45,263 nucleotides of DNA, taken from the NCBI GenBank assembly GCA_018263395.1, contig JAANXF010000021.1, forward strand, positions 1-45,263, written 5' to 3'. This DNA is from Methanonatronarchaeales archaeon. Lineage in GTDB: Archaea > Halobacteriota > Methanonatronarchaeia > JAANXF01. Below the pieces are notes generated by a model. The model was given only the letters and a program-made list of their open reading frames with translations. It was not told the DNA's origin and ran no database searches. Every line of letters starts with the position of its first letter. The stretch's first letter is position 1. Shown here piece after piece: positions 24,108-32,038 of the stretch. A program made the translations under genes and the position numbers.

Positions 24108-25018
24108 CGGGCCACCGCCACCGTCACCCGGTCAAACCCTCTTTTTTCCACCACCAGTTCCCTGTGCTGGGAGGCGGCGAGAGCGGCGGACTCCGCGACG
24201 CCGGGCCACCCCGTCAGCTTCCGTGCCCGGGAGCCGGAGGGGCCCTCGTTTCTTTCCAGCGACTCCCTGTCGAAGAAGAGCAGCGGCAGGTCAAGCTGGA
24301 CGGAGGCCTCCTCGATTCCGCGCTCCCCCCTCTTCAGCTCACCGGTCGCCATCAGCTCTGCCTCCTCGACTGATAGTCCGGCGTCGCTCAGGACCGCCCG
24401 GACGGCCTCGACGACCTCCTCCGGCTTGACGCCGCTCCGCGTCCCGACGCCGATGGAGAGGCCGTCCTCGCGGCGGCGGAGCAGCGTGACGTCCTGGCCC
24501 ACCAGTACAACGGCCGGGCCGGGGAGGGTGCGTACGTCCGGGTCGCCGGGGGCCAGGGCGGCGGCGTTGGTCTTCACCGTGGAGTCCCGGTTCGCAACCT
24601 CCGCCCCCAGCTCGCGGGCCATTCTCTCGACGGACCAGGTTCCACGGGCCTCGGTGCCGGTGGTGACGACCGGGACCAGTTCCAGTTCCTCTGCGAGTCT
24701 GCGGGCGGCGTCGTTTCCGCCGTGGTGTCCCCCGACGAGGGGTACGGCGACCCGCAGCGCTCTGTCCACCACTACGACGGCGGGGTCGCTCCACTTGTCG
24801 TCGAGGAGAGCAGCGATTTTCCTCGCCACGATTCCGGTCGCCACGAGGGCCACGACCAGGTCCCGCCCCCACTCCTCCTCGAATACCCCGGTGTGGTACG
24901 GGACGAGGTCAGCGTCCAGGACCCCCGCCACCGTTTCCGCGGCGCCGCGGTCCCTGTCGAAGAAGACGACGCAGCTACTCAGAGGCGTAACCCCCGTAGA
25001 GATAGGACCGCTCTCCAC
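24104..25018 (-). CDS. cbiG: Cobalt-precorrin-5A hydrolase (CbiG)
   Basis: CbiG opens the delta-lactone and releases the C20 fragment as acetaldehyde. The N-terminal part (LVVALVATGIVARKIAALLDDKWSDPAVVVVD, then VPLVGGHHGGNDAARRLAEEL) and the C-terminal CobE/GbiG domain (LSIGVGTRSGVKPEEVVEAV) are typical. The start is uncertain. GTG 25018 overlaps cbiF by 44 nt and adds residues not typical of the family; the conserved part begins near SCVVFFDRDRG, next to a CTG that overlaps the cbiF stop. Length with GTG is 304. Confidence 0.9.
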   Translation of the reverse strand: MESGPISTGVTPLSSCVVFFDRDRGAAETVAGVLDADLVPYHTGVFEEEWGRDLVVALVATGIVARKIAALLDDKWSDPAVVVVDRALRVAVPLVGGHHGGNDAARRLAEELELVPVVTTGTEARGTWSVERMARELGAEVANRDSTVKTNAAALAPGDPDVRTLPGPAVVLVGQDVTLLRRREDGLSIGVGTRSGVKPEEVVEAVRAVLSDAGLSVEEAELMATGELKRGERGIEEASVQLDLPLLFFDRESLERNEGPSGSRARKLTGWPGVAESAALAASQHRELVVEKRGFDRVTVAVAR

Positions 25019-25691
25019 CGGCGGTCAGGGCGTTCCCGATGAGGATCATGGCGGAGCGCTCGATACCGGCGGCCTCCACCCGGTCCGCGATGGTGTCCAC
25101 GGTGCCCTCGATTATCTTCTGATCCGGCCACGTGGCGCGGTACACGACGCGGACCGGGGTGTCGCCGGGGCACCGCAGGGTCTCCATCGCCTCGCGTACC
25201 CGGGATGCTCCCAGCAACACCGCCAGCGTGACGTCCTCCATCGAGGAGAACTCGGCGAGACGGTCCTCGTCCAGCGTCCTGCCCGCCGGCCGGGTGAGCA
25301 CAACGGAGTTGGCCACGCCCGATGACGTGAGCTCCCTCTTCAGGGCGGCGGCGGATGCGAAGACGGAGGAGACGCCCGGCACCACCTCGTACGGAATCCC
25401 CTCTTCGTCCAGCAGCTCCATCTGCTCCTCGATGGCTCCGTAGAGCGACGGGTCGCCGCTGTGCAGCCGCACCACCTTCTTCCCGGAGCGGTGGGCCTCG
25501 ACCATCCTGTCCACGATGTCCTCCAGATCCCTGCCGTGGCTGTCTAGGAGCTCCGCGACAATTCCGTCTAGGAGGGCGGGGTTGACGAGGGAGCCGGCGT
25601 GCACCACGAGGTCCGCCTCTTCCAGCAGTCGGCGCCCCTTCACCGTGATGAGTCCCGGGTCCCCGGGGCCCCCGCCCACGAAGCTAATCAT
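24975..25691 (-). CDS. cbiF: Cobalt-precorrin-4 C11-methyltransferase (CbiF)
   Basis: A 238-residue tetrapyrrole methylase. The diagnostic blocks are SFVGGGPGDPGLITVKGRR, VVRLHSGDPSLYGAIEEQ, EVVPGVSSVFASAAALKREL and VVYRATWPDQKIIEGTV, which set CbiF/CobM apart from its paralogues. ATG 25691 overlaps the cbiL stop by 8 nt. Confidence 0.95.
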   Translation of the reverse strand: MISFVGGGPGDPGLITVKGRRLLEEADLVVHAGSLVNPALLDGIVAELLDSHGRDLEDIVDRMVEAHRSGKKVVRLHSGDPSLYGAIEEQMELLDEEGIPYEVVPGVSSVFASAAALKRELTSSGVANSVVLTRPAGRTLDEDRLAEFSSMEDVTLAVLLGASRVREAMETLRCPGDTPVRVVYRATWPDQKIIEGTVDTIADRVEAAGIERSAMILIGNALTAGGERSYLYGGYASE

Positions 25692-26304
25692 CCCCGTCGC
25701 CCCCGTCCCTCCTGCCGTGGAGCATCGTGAAGTAGTGACTCTCCTCTGGGAGCTTCTCCGCCACCTCGTCCGCGTCCATCCCCATCCTGCTTACGAGGAC
25801 GAAGTCCCCGAACCCCTCCTCCCGCAGCCGCTCCCCCCGTTCCCTCGGCCTGACGACCTTCACCGCCACGACGTCCCGCACCGGGGAGCCGTCCGTGACC
25901 ATGAACGACCCCTCTATATAGCGCCCCGTCTCCGACAGCAGGGCCGTGACGGCCGAGACCCCCGGCACAGTCGCCACCTCCACCTCCGGGTAGAGCTCCT
26001 CCACCCTGCGCCGCAGGTGGTTGAACGTGGAGAGCACGTTTGGGTCCCCGAGTACCGGGAAGCAGACGTCCTCTACGAGTGCTCGCTCCCCAACGGCGCG
26101 GGAGTTCCTGCCCCACGCCTCCTCCAGGGCCTCCCCGTCCCGCGTCATCGGGAAGTCCAGCTCCACTGCGTCGCAGTACGGCTCCACGAGCTCCCCGGCC
26201 AGCCGCCCCGGCACGAAGGCCACGTCGCACCCCTCCAGCGCCTCCACCGCCCTGAGCGTCAGCAGGCCCGGGTCGCCGGGTCCCAGACCGACGCCGGTCA
26301 GCAC
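25684..26304 (-). CDS. cbiL: Cobalt-precorrin-2 C20-methyltransferase (CbiL)
   Basis: A 206-residue tetrapyrrole methylase that methylates C20. It starts VLTGVGLGPGDPGLLTLRAVEAL and has VCFPVLGDPNVLSTFNHLRRRV and VATVPGVSAVTALLSETGR. GTG 26304 was chosen because the family begins there and it overlaps the cbiT stop by 7 nt; longer in-frame starts only extend into cbiT. The protein ends in an Asp/Gly tail. Confidence 0.92.
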   Translation of the reverse strand: MLTGVGLGPGDPGLLTLRAVEALEGCDVAFVPGRLAGELVEPYCDAVELDFPMTRDGEALEEAWGRNSRAVGERALVEDVCFPVLGDPNVLSTFNHLRRRVEELYPEVEVATVPGVSAVTALLSETGRYIEGSFMVTDGSPVRDVVAVKVVRPRERGERLREEGFGDFVLVSRMGMDADEVAEKLPEESHYFTMLHGRRDGGDGDD

Positions 26305-26810
26305 CGTCCCACCACCAGGGAGACAGGATTTTCGCCGCGGAAGGCCGTGCCGCCGTCCAGGTCGTAGCCCCGGGAGACGGAGATGGCCAAACACTCCTCG
26401 AACCTGTCCGCCTCCCTCAGGGCGTTCACCGCCCTCTGCAGCGTCTCCACCCTCGCGCAGCTCACGACCACGCGTGTCCCTTCGAGGAATCGAAGGACCT
26501 CCTCCAGGTTCCGTGAGCCTCCGACGAAGGCGGCGTCCGGCTCAGGCACCTCCTCCAGGACGGCCGGGGCCTCGCCCTTCAACACGGTCGCGTCCACGCC
26601 GAGTTCCTCGATGTTCTCTCTCGCCGTCTCCACCGCGACCTCCCTTCGGTCCACTGCGTAAATTCTGTCGAACCTCTCCGCCGCGAGGACGGAGACGAAC
26701 CCGGTGCCGCAGCCAACGTCCAGGAACGTCTCGCCGGGGCCGAGCTTCTGCAGTGCGGCCGCCGCTACCTCCTCCCCTGTCGGGCCGCCGCGACACGTCG
26801 AAAGCCTCAC
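26298..26810 (-). CDS. cbiT: Cobalt-precorrin-6B C15-methyltransferase, decarboxylating (CbiT)
   Basis: A 170-residue class I methyltransferase acting at C15 with loss of the acetate carboxyl. GPTGEEVAAAALQKL is followed by the SAM motif FLDVGCGTGFVSVLAA (about residues 29-44) and DAAFVGGSRNLEEVL, the CbiT-specific block. It is the first gene of the operon T-L-F-G-H2-D-H-C-E. GTG 26810 lies 28 nt from the TATA-like AAAATTAATTCC, so the mRNA is leaderless. Confidence 0.93.
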   Translation of the reverse strand: MRLSTCRGGPTGEEVAAAALQKLGPGETFLDVGCGTGFVSVLAAERFDRIYAVDRREVAVETARENIEELGVDATVLKGEAPAVLEEVPEPDAAFVGGSRNLEEVLRFLEGTRVVVSCARVETLQRAVNALREADRFEECLAISVSRGYDLDGGTAFRGENPVSLVVGRC

Positions 26811-26854
26811 CCTGAAACCTGTGGCTCAACAGGAATTAATTTTGCGAAACATTT

Positions 26855-26864
26855 GTTGCGCAAC
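26855..26864. promoter_or_regulatory. GTTGCGCAAC palindrome upstream of cbiT
   Basis: A perfect 10-bp palindrome 15-25 nt upstream of the cbiT TATA box in the cbiT-cbiM intergenic region. A related GCGAAAC lies 5 nt away. It matches the pattern GTTGNNCAAC also present before cbiM and, with one change, before cbiX. Confidence 0.45.
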
Positions 26865-27001
26865 TTGGGGAAGGGGTCGTGGCCCACGTTGAGGCGATTC
26901 CCTCCTCTCCTGATGGGCGGTGTCTTACCTCCTCTGACCTCTTCCGGACCGGAGCATTTAAGCCCCAGTTATTCAATTAAAGTTTAGTTAAAACAATAAA
27001 T

Positions 27002-27011
27002 GTTGAACAAC
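27002..27011. promoter_or_regulatory. GTTGAACAAC palindrome in the cbiM promoter
   Basis: A 10-bp palindrome (GTTG/CAAC arms) just downstream of the A/T-rich promoter element AGTTTAGTTAAAAC (about 26990) and upstream of cbiM. Together with the site at 26855 it brackets the divergent cbiT/cbiM control region. No bacterial-type B12 box or cobalamin riboswitch is visible in 26811-27038. Confidence 0.45.
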
Positions 27012-27038
27012 CTGACTCGGGGACGGGTGATACGGTAG

Positions 27039-27707
27039 ATGCACATATCTGACGGAATTCTCCCCCCGATCTGGGCGGCGGCCTGGTACCTGGTGGCCGC
27101 CTTCTTCCTGGCCGCGTGCGTTAGGCGCGTGAGGAATAGGACGGAGGACGACCCGGGATACACGGCAACGCTCGGGCTGATGGGGGCCGCGGTCTTCGTT
27201 ATCAGCGTCTGGCACATCCCGGTAGCCGTAACCGGCTCCTCCTCCCACCCTATAGGCACCCCGATGTCCGCGGTCGTCGTGGGCCCCTTCGCCACCACAC
27301 TGCTGAGCTCCATCGCGCTCTTCCTGCACATGTTCCTTGCCCACGGAGGCGTCACCACGCTCGGAGCCAACACGGTCTCAATGGGGGTCGCGGGGGGCTT
27401 CGTCGGGTACGGCGCCTACCGCAGCGCAGGGTTGATGGGTGCCTCGCCCTTCGCGTCCGGGGCCGCCGCGGGTCTAGCGGGGAGCCTGGCCACGTACATG
27501 ACCACGGCCCTGATACTGGCCGCCGCCCTGCACCCGGGGGAGCTGCTCAGGTTCTGGGCGATATTTTCGATGGGGTTCGTCCCGACGCAGCTCCCTCTCT
27601 CGGTTGCCGAGGCGGTGTCCACGGGGGCCGTCGTGCGGTACGTGGCGCACCACCGTCCGGAGCTGCTGGGAAGGTTCTTCCCGGGAGGTGAGCCGGTTGA
27701 TGCCTGA
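27039..27707 (+). CDS. cbiM: Cobalt ECF transporter substrate-binding membrane protein CbiM
   Basis: A 222-residue multispanning membrane protein. The metal site is formed by the extreme N-terminus MHISDG (amino group and His2) and by a later His; HMFLAHGGVTTLGAN is the conserved block. It begins the transporter operon cbiM-cbiN-small peptide-cbiQ-cbiO. The ATG has a short leader with a GGGTGA-like Shine-Dalgarno about 9 nt upstream. Its promoter is divergent from the corrin-ring operon, so uptake and synthesis are probably co-regulated. Confidence 0.95.
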   Translation: MHISDGILPPIWAAAWYLVAAFFLAACVRRVRNRTEDDPGYTATLGLMGAAVFVISVWHIPVAVTGSSSHPIGTPMSAVVVGPFATTLLSSIALFLHMFLAHGGVTTLGANTVSMGVAGGFVGYGAYRSAGLMGASPFASGAAAGLAGSLATYMTTALILAAALHPGELLRFWAIFSMGFVPTQLPLSVAEAVSTGAVVRYVAHHRPELLGRFFPGGEPVDA

Positions 27708-27999
27708 CCCCTTCGAGCGGAGGGCGCTGGCGGTGATGGCCGGGATGGTTCTGCTCATGCTGGCCTCCAGCTACGTAGGTACAGTCGTCCTGGGCCAGGA
27801 CCTCGGGGGCACCGACGCCAAGGTGGAGGGGCTGGCCGCGGATTCCGCGGGCAGGAGTGGAGGCGTCGTCCTGGACCTAGAGGCCGAGTTCGGGGAGTAC
27901 GGCGAGCCGGCCGCGTTCACGCTTGCCGGAGTGGTGTCGGGATTCCTGACGGGTCTTCTGTGGCCCAGGGCGTTCCACGGGGGCGGAAACGTTGCCTGA
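27700..27999 (+). CDS. cbiN: CbiN-like small component of the cobalt transporter
   Basis: A 99-residue protein with two membrane helices (about 11-32 and 74-92) joined by a polar loop rich in Gly and Asp, the topology of CbiN or of PDGLE-type accessory proteins. CbiN loops contact CbiM and help metal loading. ATG 27700 overlaps the cbiM stop by 8 nt. The sequence matches classical CbiN only weakly, so the name rests mainly on position and topology. Confidence 0.75.
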   Translation: MPDPFERRALAVMAGMVLLMLASSYVGTVVLGQDLGGTDAKVEGLAADSAGRSGGVVLDLEAEFGEYGEPAAFTLAGVVSGFLTGLLWPRAFHGGGNVA

Positions 28000-28090
28000 G
28001 TGGCTCGCTGCGGAGGTCCTCAGCGGAGTGGGCACGACGGCGGGGTTCTTCCTAGCGCTGATCATCGGGCGAAGGCTCTCAATGAGGTAG
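27992..28090 (+). CDS. 32-residue membrane peptide inside the cbiMNQO operon
   Basis: TTG 27992 starts a 33-codon frame that overlaps the cbiN stop by 8 nt and ends with TAG 28088-28090, three nt before the cbiQ ATG. It fills the gap between the two genes exactly. The peptide is MPEWLAAEVLSGV, then a hydrophobic run (GTTAGFFLALIIG) and the basic end RRLSMR, a single inner-membrane helix by the positive-inside rule. Other genes of this operon use the same overlapping-start arrangement, including TTG for cbiO. A regulatory or stabilising role in the transporter is an inference. Confidence 0.55.
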   Translation: MPEWLAAEVLSGVGTTAGFFLALIIGRRLSMR

Positions 28091-28093
28091 GAC

Positions 28094-28744
28094 ATGCTCG
28101 AATTTGACGAGACCGTTGAAGGGGCGTGGCTCGGGGGGCTCGACCCGGCGTGGAAGCTGCTGTCCACTGTCCTCCTCGTCGTGGCCGTGTCGTCCCTCGG
28201 CGATCCGGCCCACGCTGCTCTCGCACTGCTATTGGTACTCGTCGCCGGGGCGGCCGGAGGGGTCCCGGTCCGTCTACTCCTGAGGGGGCTCCGGAACGGG
28301 GTACTGGTCGCTGCCGTAGTGTCCCTCGTGCACCCGTTCACGTACGGGAAGACGGTCATCCACGTAATCGGGCCGTTCGCCGTGTACCGGGAGGGCCTGA
28401 CTTTCGCGGCCGCCCTGTTCCTGAAAGTGCTGGCGTCCATCTCCCTGCTCGGGTTATTCGCCCTGACCACGTCCGCATCGGACGTGGTTCGGGGAATCCG
28501 CCGACTCGGCCTGCCGCACCCGGTGCCGGACGTGGCGCTCCTCACGATCAGGTTCTCTCACACGCTTTCGAGGGAGGCGGTCACGGTGAGGAGGGCCCAG
28601 AGAGCGCGGCTGGGAGAGGGGGACGGATTTATCGAGAGGGTGACGTCCAGCGGAGATGCGGCGGGAAAGCTGCTGCTCCGCGCTCTGGACCGCTCCTCCA
28701 CGGTGTATCGAGCCATGCTCTCGAGGGGGTACGGGTTTGATTGA
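28094..28744 (+). CDS. cbiQ: Cobalt ECF transporter transmembrane protein CbiQ
   Basis: A 216-residue T component that couples CbiM to the ATPase. Several membrane helices lie in the first two thirds. The cytoplasmic coupling part has the short Ala-Arg-Gly motifs in somewhat altered form: RRAQRARLG and YRAMLSRGYGF. The stop overlaps the cbiO start by 8 nt. Confidence 0.92.
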   Translation: MLEFDETVEGAWLGGLDPAWKLLSTVLLVVAVSSLGDPAHAALALLLVLVAGAAGGVPVRLLLRGLRNGVLVAAVVSLVHPFTYGKTVIHVIGPFAVYREGLTFAAALFLKVLASISLLGLFALTTSASDVVRGIRRLGLPHPVPDVALLTIRFSHTLSREAVTVRRAQRARLGEGDGFIERVTSSGDAAGKLLLRALDRSSTVYRAMLSRGYGFD

Positions 28745-29567
28745 GACCAGGGGCCTCACCTACACCTACAGGAATGGGGAGACGGCCCTGAGGGACGTCT
28801 CGATTCGGGTGGAGAGGGAGAGCTTCACCGCAGTACTTGGGCCGAACGGTGCGGGAAAGAGCACGCTTCTCCAGCACTTCAACGGCCTCCTCGAACCCTC
28901 CTCCGGCGAGGTCCTCGTGGACGGGGTCCGGTTAGGCCGCGACAACGCGAGGGACGTCAGGAGGAGGGTGGGAATGGTGTTCCAGAACCCGGACGACCAG
29001 CTATTCGAACCGACGGTCCGGGCCGACGTGGAGTACGGCCCGCGAAACCTCGGCGTCGCCGGTGAAGAACTGGAGGAGAGAGTTGAGGAGGCACTCGGGT
29101 TCGTCGGTATGAGGGAGGCGGCGGACGGCAGGATAGACAGTCAGAGCCTCGGGGAGAAGAAGAGGGTGGCCATCGCGGGGATTCTCGCCATGAAGCCGGA
29201 CGTAATCGTGATGGACGAACCGCTGGCCCACCTGGATACGGAGTGCTCAGAGGAGATAATAGAGGTGCTCGCGAGCCTTCACCGGGAGGGGAGGACCGTG
29301 GTTGTGGCTACCCACGACACCGACGCGGCGTACGGGCTCGCCGACAGGGTATGCGTGCTGAGGGATGGCCGAATCCTGGCGCAGGGACCCTCCGAGGAAG
29401 CTCTGGGCAACCGGAAGCTGATGCGGAGGGTCGGCGCGAGGCAGCCGCTCGCCCTCAGGATGCGGAGGGAACTGGCCGAGGCAGAGGCCCCGGACGAATC
29501 ATTTCCGAGGGACCCCCACCGGCTTTTGGACCAACTCACCAGTGGAGAGGGACGAAAGGATGGATAA
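28737..29567 (+). CDS. cbiO: Cobalt ECF transporter ATP-binding protein CbiO
   Basis: A 276-residue ABC ATPase. Walker A is LGPNGAGKSTLL (about residues 35-46), the Q loop is VGMVFQNPDDQLFEPTV (typical of ECF ATPases), the signature is QSLGEKKRVAIAG, and Walker B is VIVMDEPLAHLD. The start TTG 28737 was chosen because it begins IETRGLTYTYRNG, the family start, and overlaps cbiQ. Upstream in-frame starts lie deep inside cbiQ. Confidence 0.95.
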   Translation: MIETRGLTYTYRNGETALRDVSIRVERESFTAVLGPNGAGKSTLLQHFNGLLEPSSGEVLVDGVRLGRDNARDVRRRVGMVFQNPDDQLFEPTVRADVEYGPRNLGVAGEELEERVEEALGFVGMREAADGRIDSQSLGEKKRVAIAGILAMKPDVIVMDEPLAHLDTECSEEIIEVLASLHREGRTVVVATHDTDAAYGLADRVCVLRDGRILAQGPSEEALGNRKLMRRVGARQPLALRMRRELAEAEAPDESFPRDPHRLLDQLTSGEGRKDG

Positions 29568-29585
29568 CCGGGTGAGGTCGTCGCT

Positions 29586-30881
29586 TTGAAGGGCTTCGTC
29601 GTGGCCGGCACGGGCAGCGACGTGGGGAAGACCGTGGTCACCCTGTCTGTCATAAGGGCCCTTCGGGACCGGGGATACGACGTCCAGCCCTACAAGGTGG
29701 GGCCGGACTACATAGACCCGTCGCACCACGAGGCCGTGGCCGGGAAACCGTCCCGAAACCTCGACCCGTTCCTAATGGGGCGGGACGGCCTGATACGGAA
29801 CTTCCACCGCGGAGAGGGCGAAATCGGCGTCGTCGAGGGCGTAATGGGGATGTACGACGGGGGGGAGAACAGCACCGCAGCGGTCGCGAAAATCCTCGAC
29901 CTCCCGGTCGTGCTGGTCCTCGACGGCTCCGCGACGGCGGAGAGCGCGGGCGCAGTGGCACACGGCTTCGCCTCGTACGGCGGAGTGAAGGTGGCCGGAG
30001 CCGTGGCGAACAGGGCCGGGAGCAGCAGGCACGAGCGGATGCTCAGAGACGCCCTTTCCGGGTACCGCTACGTCGCCGTGCTCCCCAGGACGGAGGGGGC
30101 GGAGATACCGGGAAGGCACCTGGGGCTCCGCATGTCCGGCGAGCGGACGATTCACGCTGCCGCGCTGGACAAACTCGCGTCACACGTCGACGCCGCCGCG
30201 CTCGCTGAAATCGCCGAACCCGCCGTTCCGGAACCGGGCCGGGAGCGGCGGGGACCCGTCGAGGATAGGGGGACACGCGTGGGTGTGGCGCTCGACGAGG
30301 CGTTCAACTTCTACTACCGGTCGAACGTCGAGCACCTGGGGAGAGCGGCTGAGCTGGTCTTTTTCTCACCACTGAGGGGAGACCTGCCCGACGTGGACGC
30401 GGTGTACCTCGGCGGGGGATACCCCGAGCTGCACGCCGAGAGGCTCTCCGGTTCAGGGACGCTCAGGTACCTGAGGGACGGGGCGAATGACGGGATGCCG
30501 ATCTACGGCGAGTGCGGCGGCATGATGGCTCTCGGCGAGTCCCTCACCGCGGAATCCAGCCACGAGATGGCAGGAATCCTGCCGATAGACTTCGAGATGA
30601 GGGACGACCTTCAGGCGGTAGGGTACGTGGAGGCCACCACGAGGAGCAACCCCTTCACCGGGCGCGGACGCACGGTGCGGGGACACGAGTTTCACTACTC
30701 GTCCTGCGAGCTCGGTGGAGTTGACGCGGCCTACGACCTGACGAGGGGTGAGGGCGTCGACGGCTCCGACGGCTTCCACGAACACAACGCGCTCGGCGCC
30801 TACACCCACGTGCACGCCGGGTCCGCGGGATTCCTGCTCGACGGACTGGTAGAGGCCGGGGCGGACTACCGTCGTTCCTGA
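29586..30881 (+). CDS. cbiA: Cobyrinic acid a,c-diamide synthase (CbiA)
   Basis: A 431-residue glutamine amidotransferase that amidates the a and c side chains of cobyrinate. It has the P-loop FVVAGTGSDVGKTVVTLSVI (residues 4-23), YKVGPDYIDPSHH, and a C-terminal amidotransferase domain with GECGGMMALGE (Cys near residue 310) and GHEFHYS. It starts with TTG 29586, 18 nt after cbiO, and ends with a 16-nt overlap with the convergent cobD. It is probably transcribed with the cobalt transporter genes. Confidence 0.95.
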   Translation: MKGFVVAGTGSDVGKTVVTLSVIRALRDRGYDVQPYKVGPDYIDPSHHEAVAGKPSRNLDPFLMGRDGLIRNFHRGEGEIGVVEGVMGMYDGGENSTAAVAKILDLPVVLVLDGSATAESAGAVAHGFASYGGVKVAGAVANRAGSSRHERMLRDALSGYRYVAVLPRTEGAEIPGRHLGLRMSGERTIHAAALDKLASHVDAAALAEIAEPAVPEPGRERRGPVEDRGTRVGVALDEAFNFYYRSNVEHLGRAAELVFFSPLRGDLPDVDAVYLGGGYPELHAERLSGSGTLRYLRDGANDGMPIYGECGGMMALGESLTAESSHEMAGILPIDFEMRDDLQAVGYVEATTRSNPFTGRGRTVRGHEFHYSSCELGGVDAAYDLTRGEGVDGSDGFHEHNALGAYTHVHAGSAGFLLDGLVEAGADYRRS

Positions 30882-31978
30882 AGCCGCAGAAGCGCCTCCA
30901 CTAGCCGCTCGTTGTCGCTCCTGTTCCTCACGGATATCCTGACGTGCTCCGGCAGACCGAAGGAGGAGCAGTCCCTTACCAGCAACCCGTCCTCCAGCAG
31001 CTCCTCCTTCGCGGCCGATGCGTCACCCACCTCCACGAGCAGGAAGTTCGCGTCCGACGGCGCCACCTCGAACCTGTCCCCTATACGATTCCCGAGGAAC
31101 TCGCGCTCCGACTCGACGAACCTCCTGCTCTCATCGAGGAATTCCTCCTCCCCGATGCAGGCCCCGGCCGCACTTTCGGCGACCTGGCTCACGGTCCAGG
31201 GCTGCTTGACGTCGAGCAGGGCGTCCACGATCTCTCCGGGCGCGGTGAGGTATCCGACCCTGAGGCCCGGGATGCAGAAGGACTTCGTGAGCGAGTGTAG
31301 CTCCACGACGTTTTTCGGACCGCGCAGCTCGGGCGACCTGTCGGGGGGCTCGAAGGCGGCGTAGGCCCTGTCGACGACGAAGAGGCAGTCCGGAAAATCC
31401 TCCACGAGGTCCCTCACGTCCCCCGGCGCCCTGCCGGAGGGGTTGTGCGGCGTGCACACGAAGCACCCGTCGACACCGCCGCGAACGGCTTCGCGGTAGT
31501 CCTCAATCGAGGGGTCGACCCCCACTTCCACATCGACCGTATCCAGGCCGTAGGACCGGGCCGCGCGGCGGTACTCCGCGAAGCCCGGCGACTCCACCGC
31601 CACGCGCCCGCCCCGGAGGAGGGCCGCCGCCAGGAAGATGAGCTCCGTGGAGCCGCGGCCGAAGAGGACGTTGCCCCTCCCGAGCCCGAGTGCCTCGGCG
31701 TAGAGGTCTCTGAGCGACCTGGAGTACGGCTCCGGGTACGCGGATACCTCCCTGACGCCGCTCCTCGCGGCCTCCAGGACAGCTACGGGTGGCCCGAGCG
31801 GGTTGAGGTTCGCGCTGAAGTCCACGACGCGATCCCCCTCGACGGGCAGCTCGCGCTCGCCGTGCAGTCCGCCGTGCTCCGGAGCCCGAAAATCGGCGCT
31901 CCTCTGCGACCAGGTGGGCATTCTCTCCCTCGACCTGTCCCCCTCTTCGCTCAACCGGTAGAGTGGACCCCTACGCAA
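30866..31978 (-). CDS. cobD: L-threonine-O-3-phosphate decarboxylase (CobD)
   Basis: A 370-residue PLP enzyme of the aminotransferase fold that supplies aminopropanol phosphate for cobinamide. VVDFSANLNPLGPP, CFVCTPHNPSGRAPG, the PLP-binding Lys in HSLTKSFCIPGLRVGY and the late Arg in RISVRNRSDNERLVEAL are visible. Histidinol-phosphate aminotransferase is the main alternative, but the context (cbiA, cobS, cobY) and the N-terminal LHGERELPVEGDRVVDFSANLNP favour CobD. The start TTG 31978 is leaderless; ATG at codon 20 is a possible alternative. Confidence 0.85.
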   Translation of the reverse strand: MRRGPLYRLSEEGDRSRERMPTWSQRSADFRAPEHGGLHGERELPVEGDRVVDFSANLNPLGPPVAVLEAARSGVREVSAYPEPYSRSLRDLYAEALGLGRGNVLFGRGSTELIFLAAALLRGGRVAVESPGFAEYRRAARSYGLDTVDVEVGVDPSIEDYREAVRGGVDGCFVCTPHNPSGRAPGDVRDLVEDFPDCLFVVDRAYAAFEPPDRSPELRGPKNVVELHSLTKSFCIPGLRVGYLTAPGEIVDALLDVKQPWTVSQVAESAAGACIGEEEFLDESRRFVESEREFLGNRIGDRFEVAPSDANFLLVEVGDASAAKEELLEDGLLVRDCSSFGLPEHVRISVRNRSDNERLVEALLRLQERR

Positions 31979-32004
31979 CTAAACTTTTTCTGATAACCTT
32001 CAAC

Positions 32005-32015
32005 AAAAGTTTATC
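32005..32015. promoter_or_regulatory. Shared TATA region of cobD and cobS
   Basis: AAAAGTTTATC is A/T-rich in both directions and lies 29 nt from GTG 32039 (cobS) and 32 nt from TTG 31978 (cobD). It is preceded by TTCAACA, the CAAC half-site common to the corrinoid promoters; a second CAAC with TAAACTTTTT follows the cobD start side. Confidence 0.55.
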
Positions 32016-32038
32016 AAAATTCGGGCCGATTCGCCAGC

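Noticed and set aside
26811-27038. Cobalamin riboswitch before cbiM or cbiT
   Set aside because: No bacterial-type B12 box or matching long stem structure is visible, and the cbiT start is leaderless, leaving no room for an aptamer.
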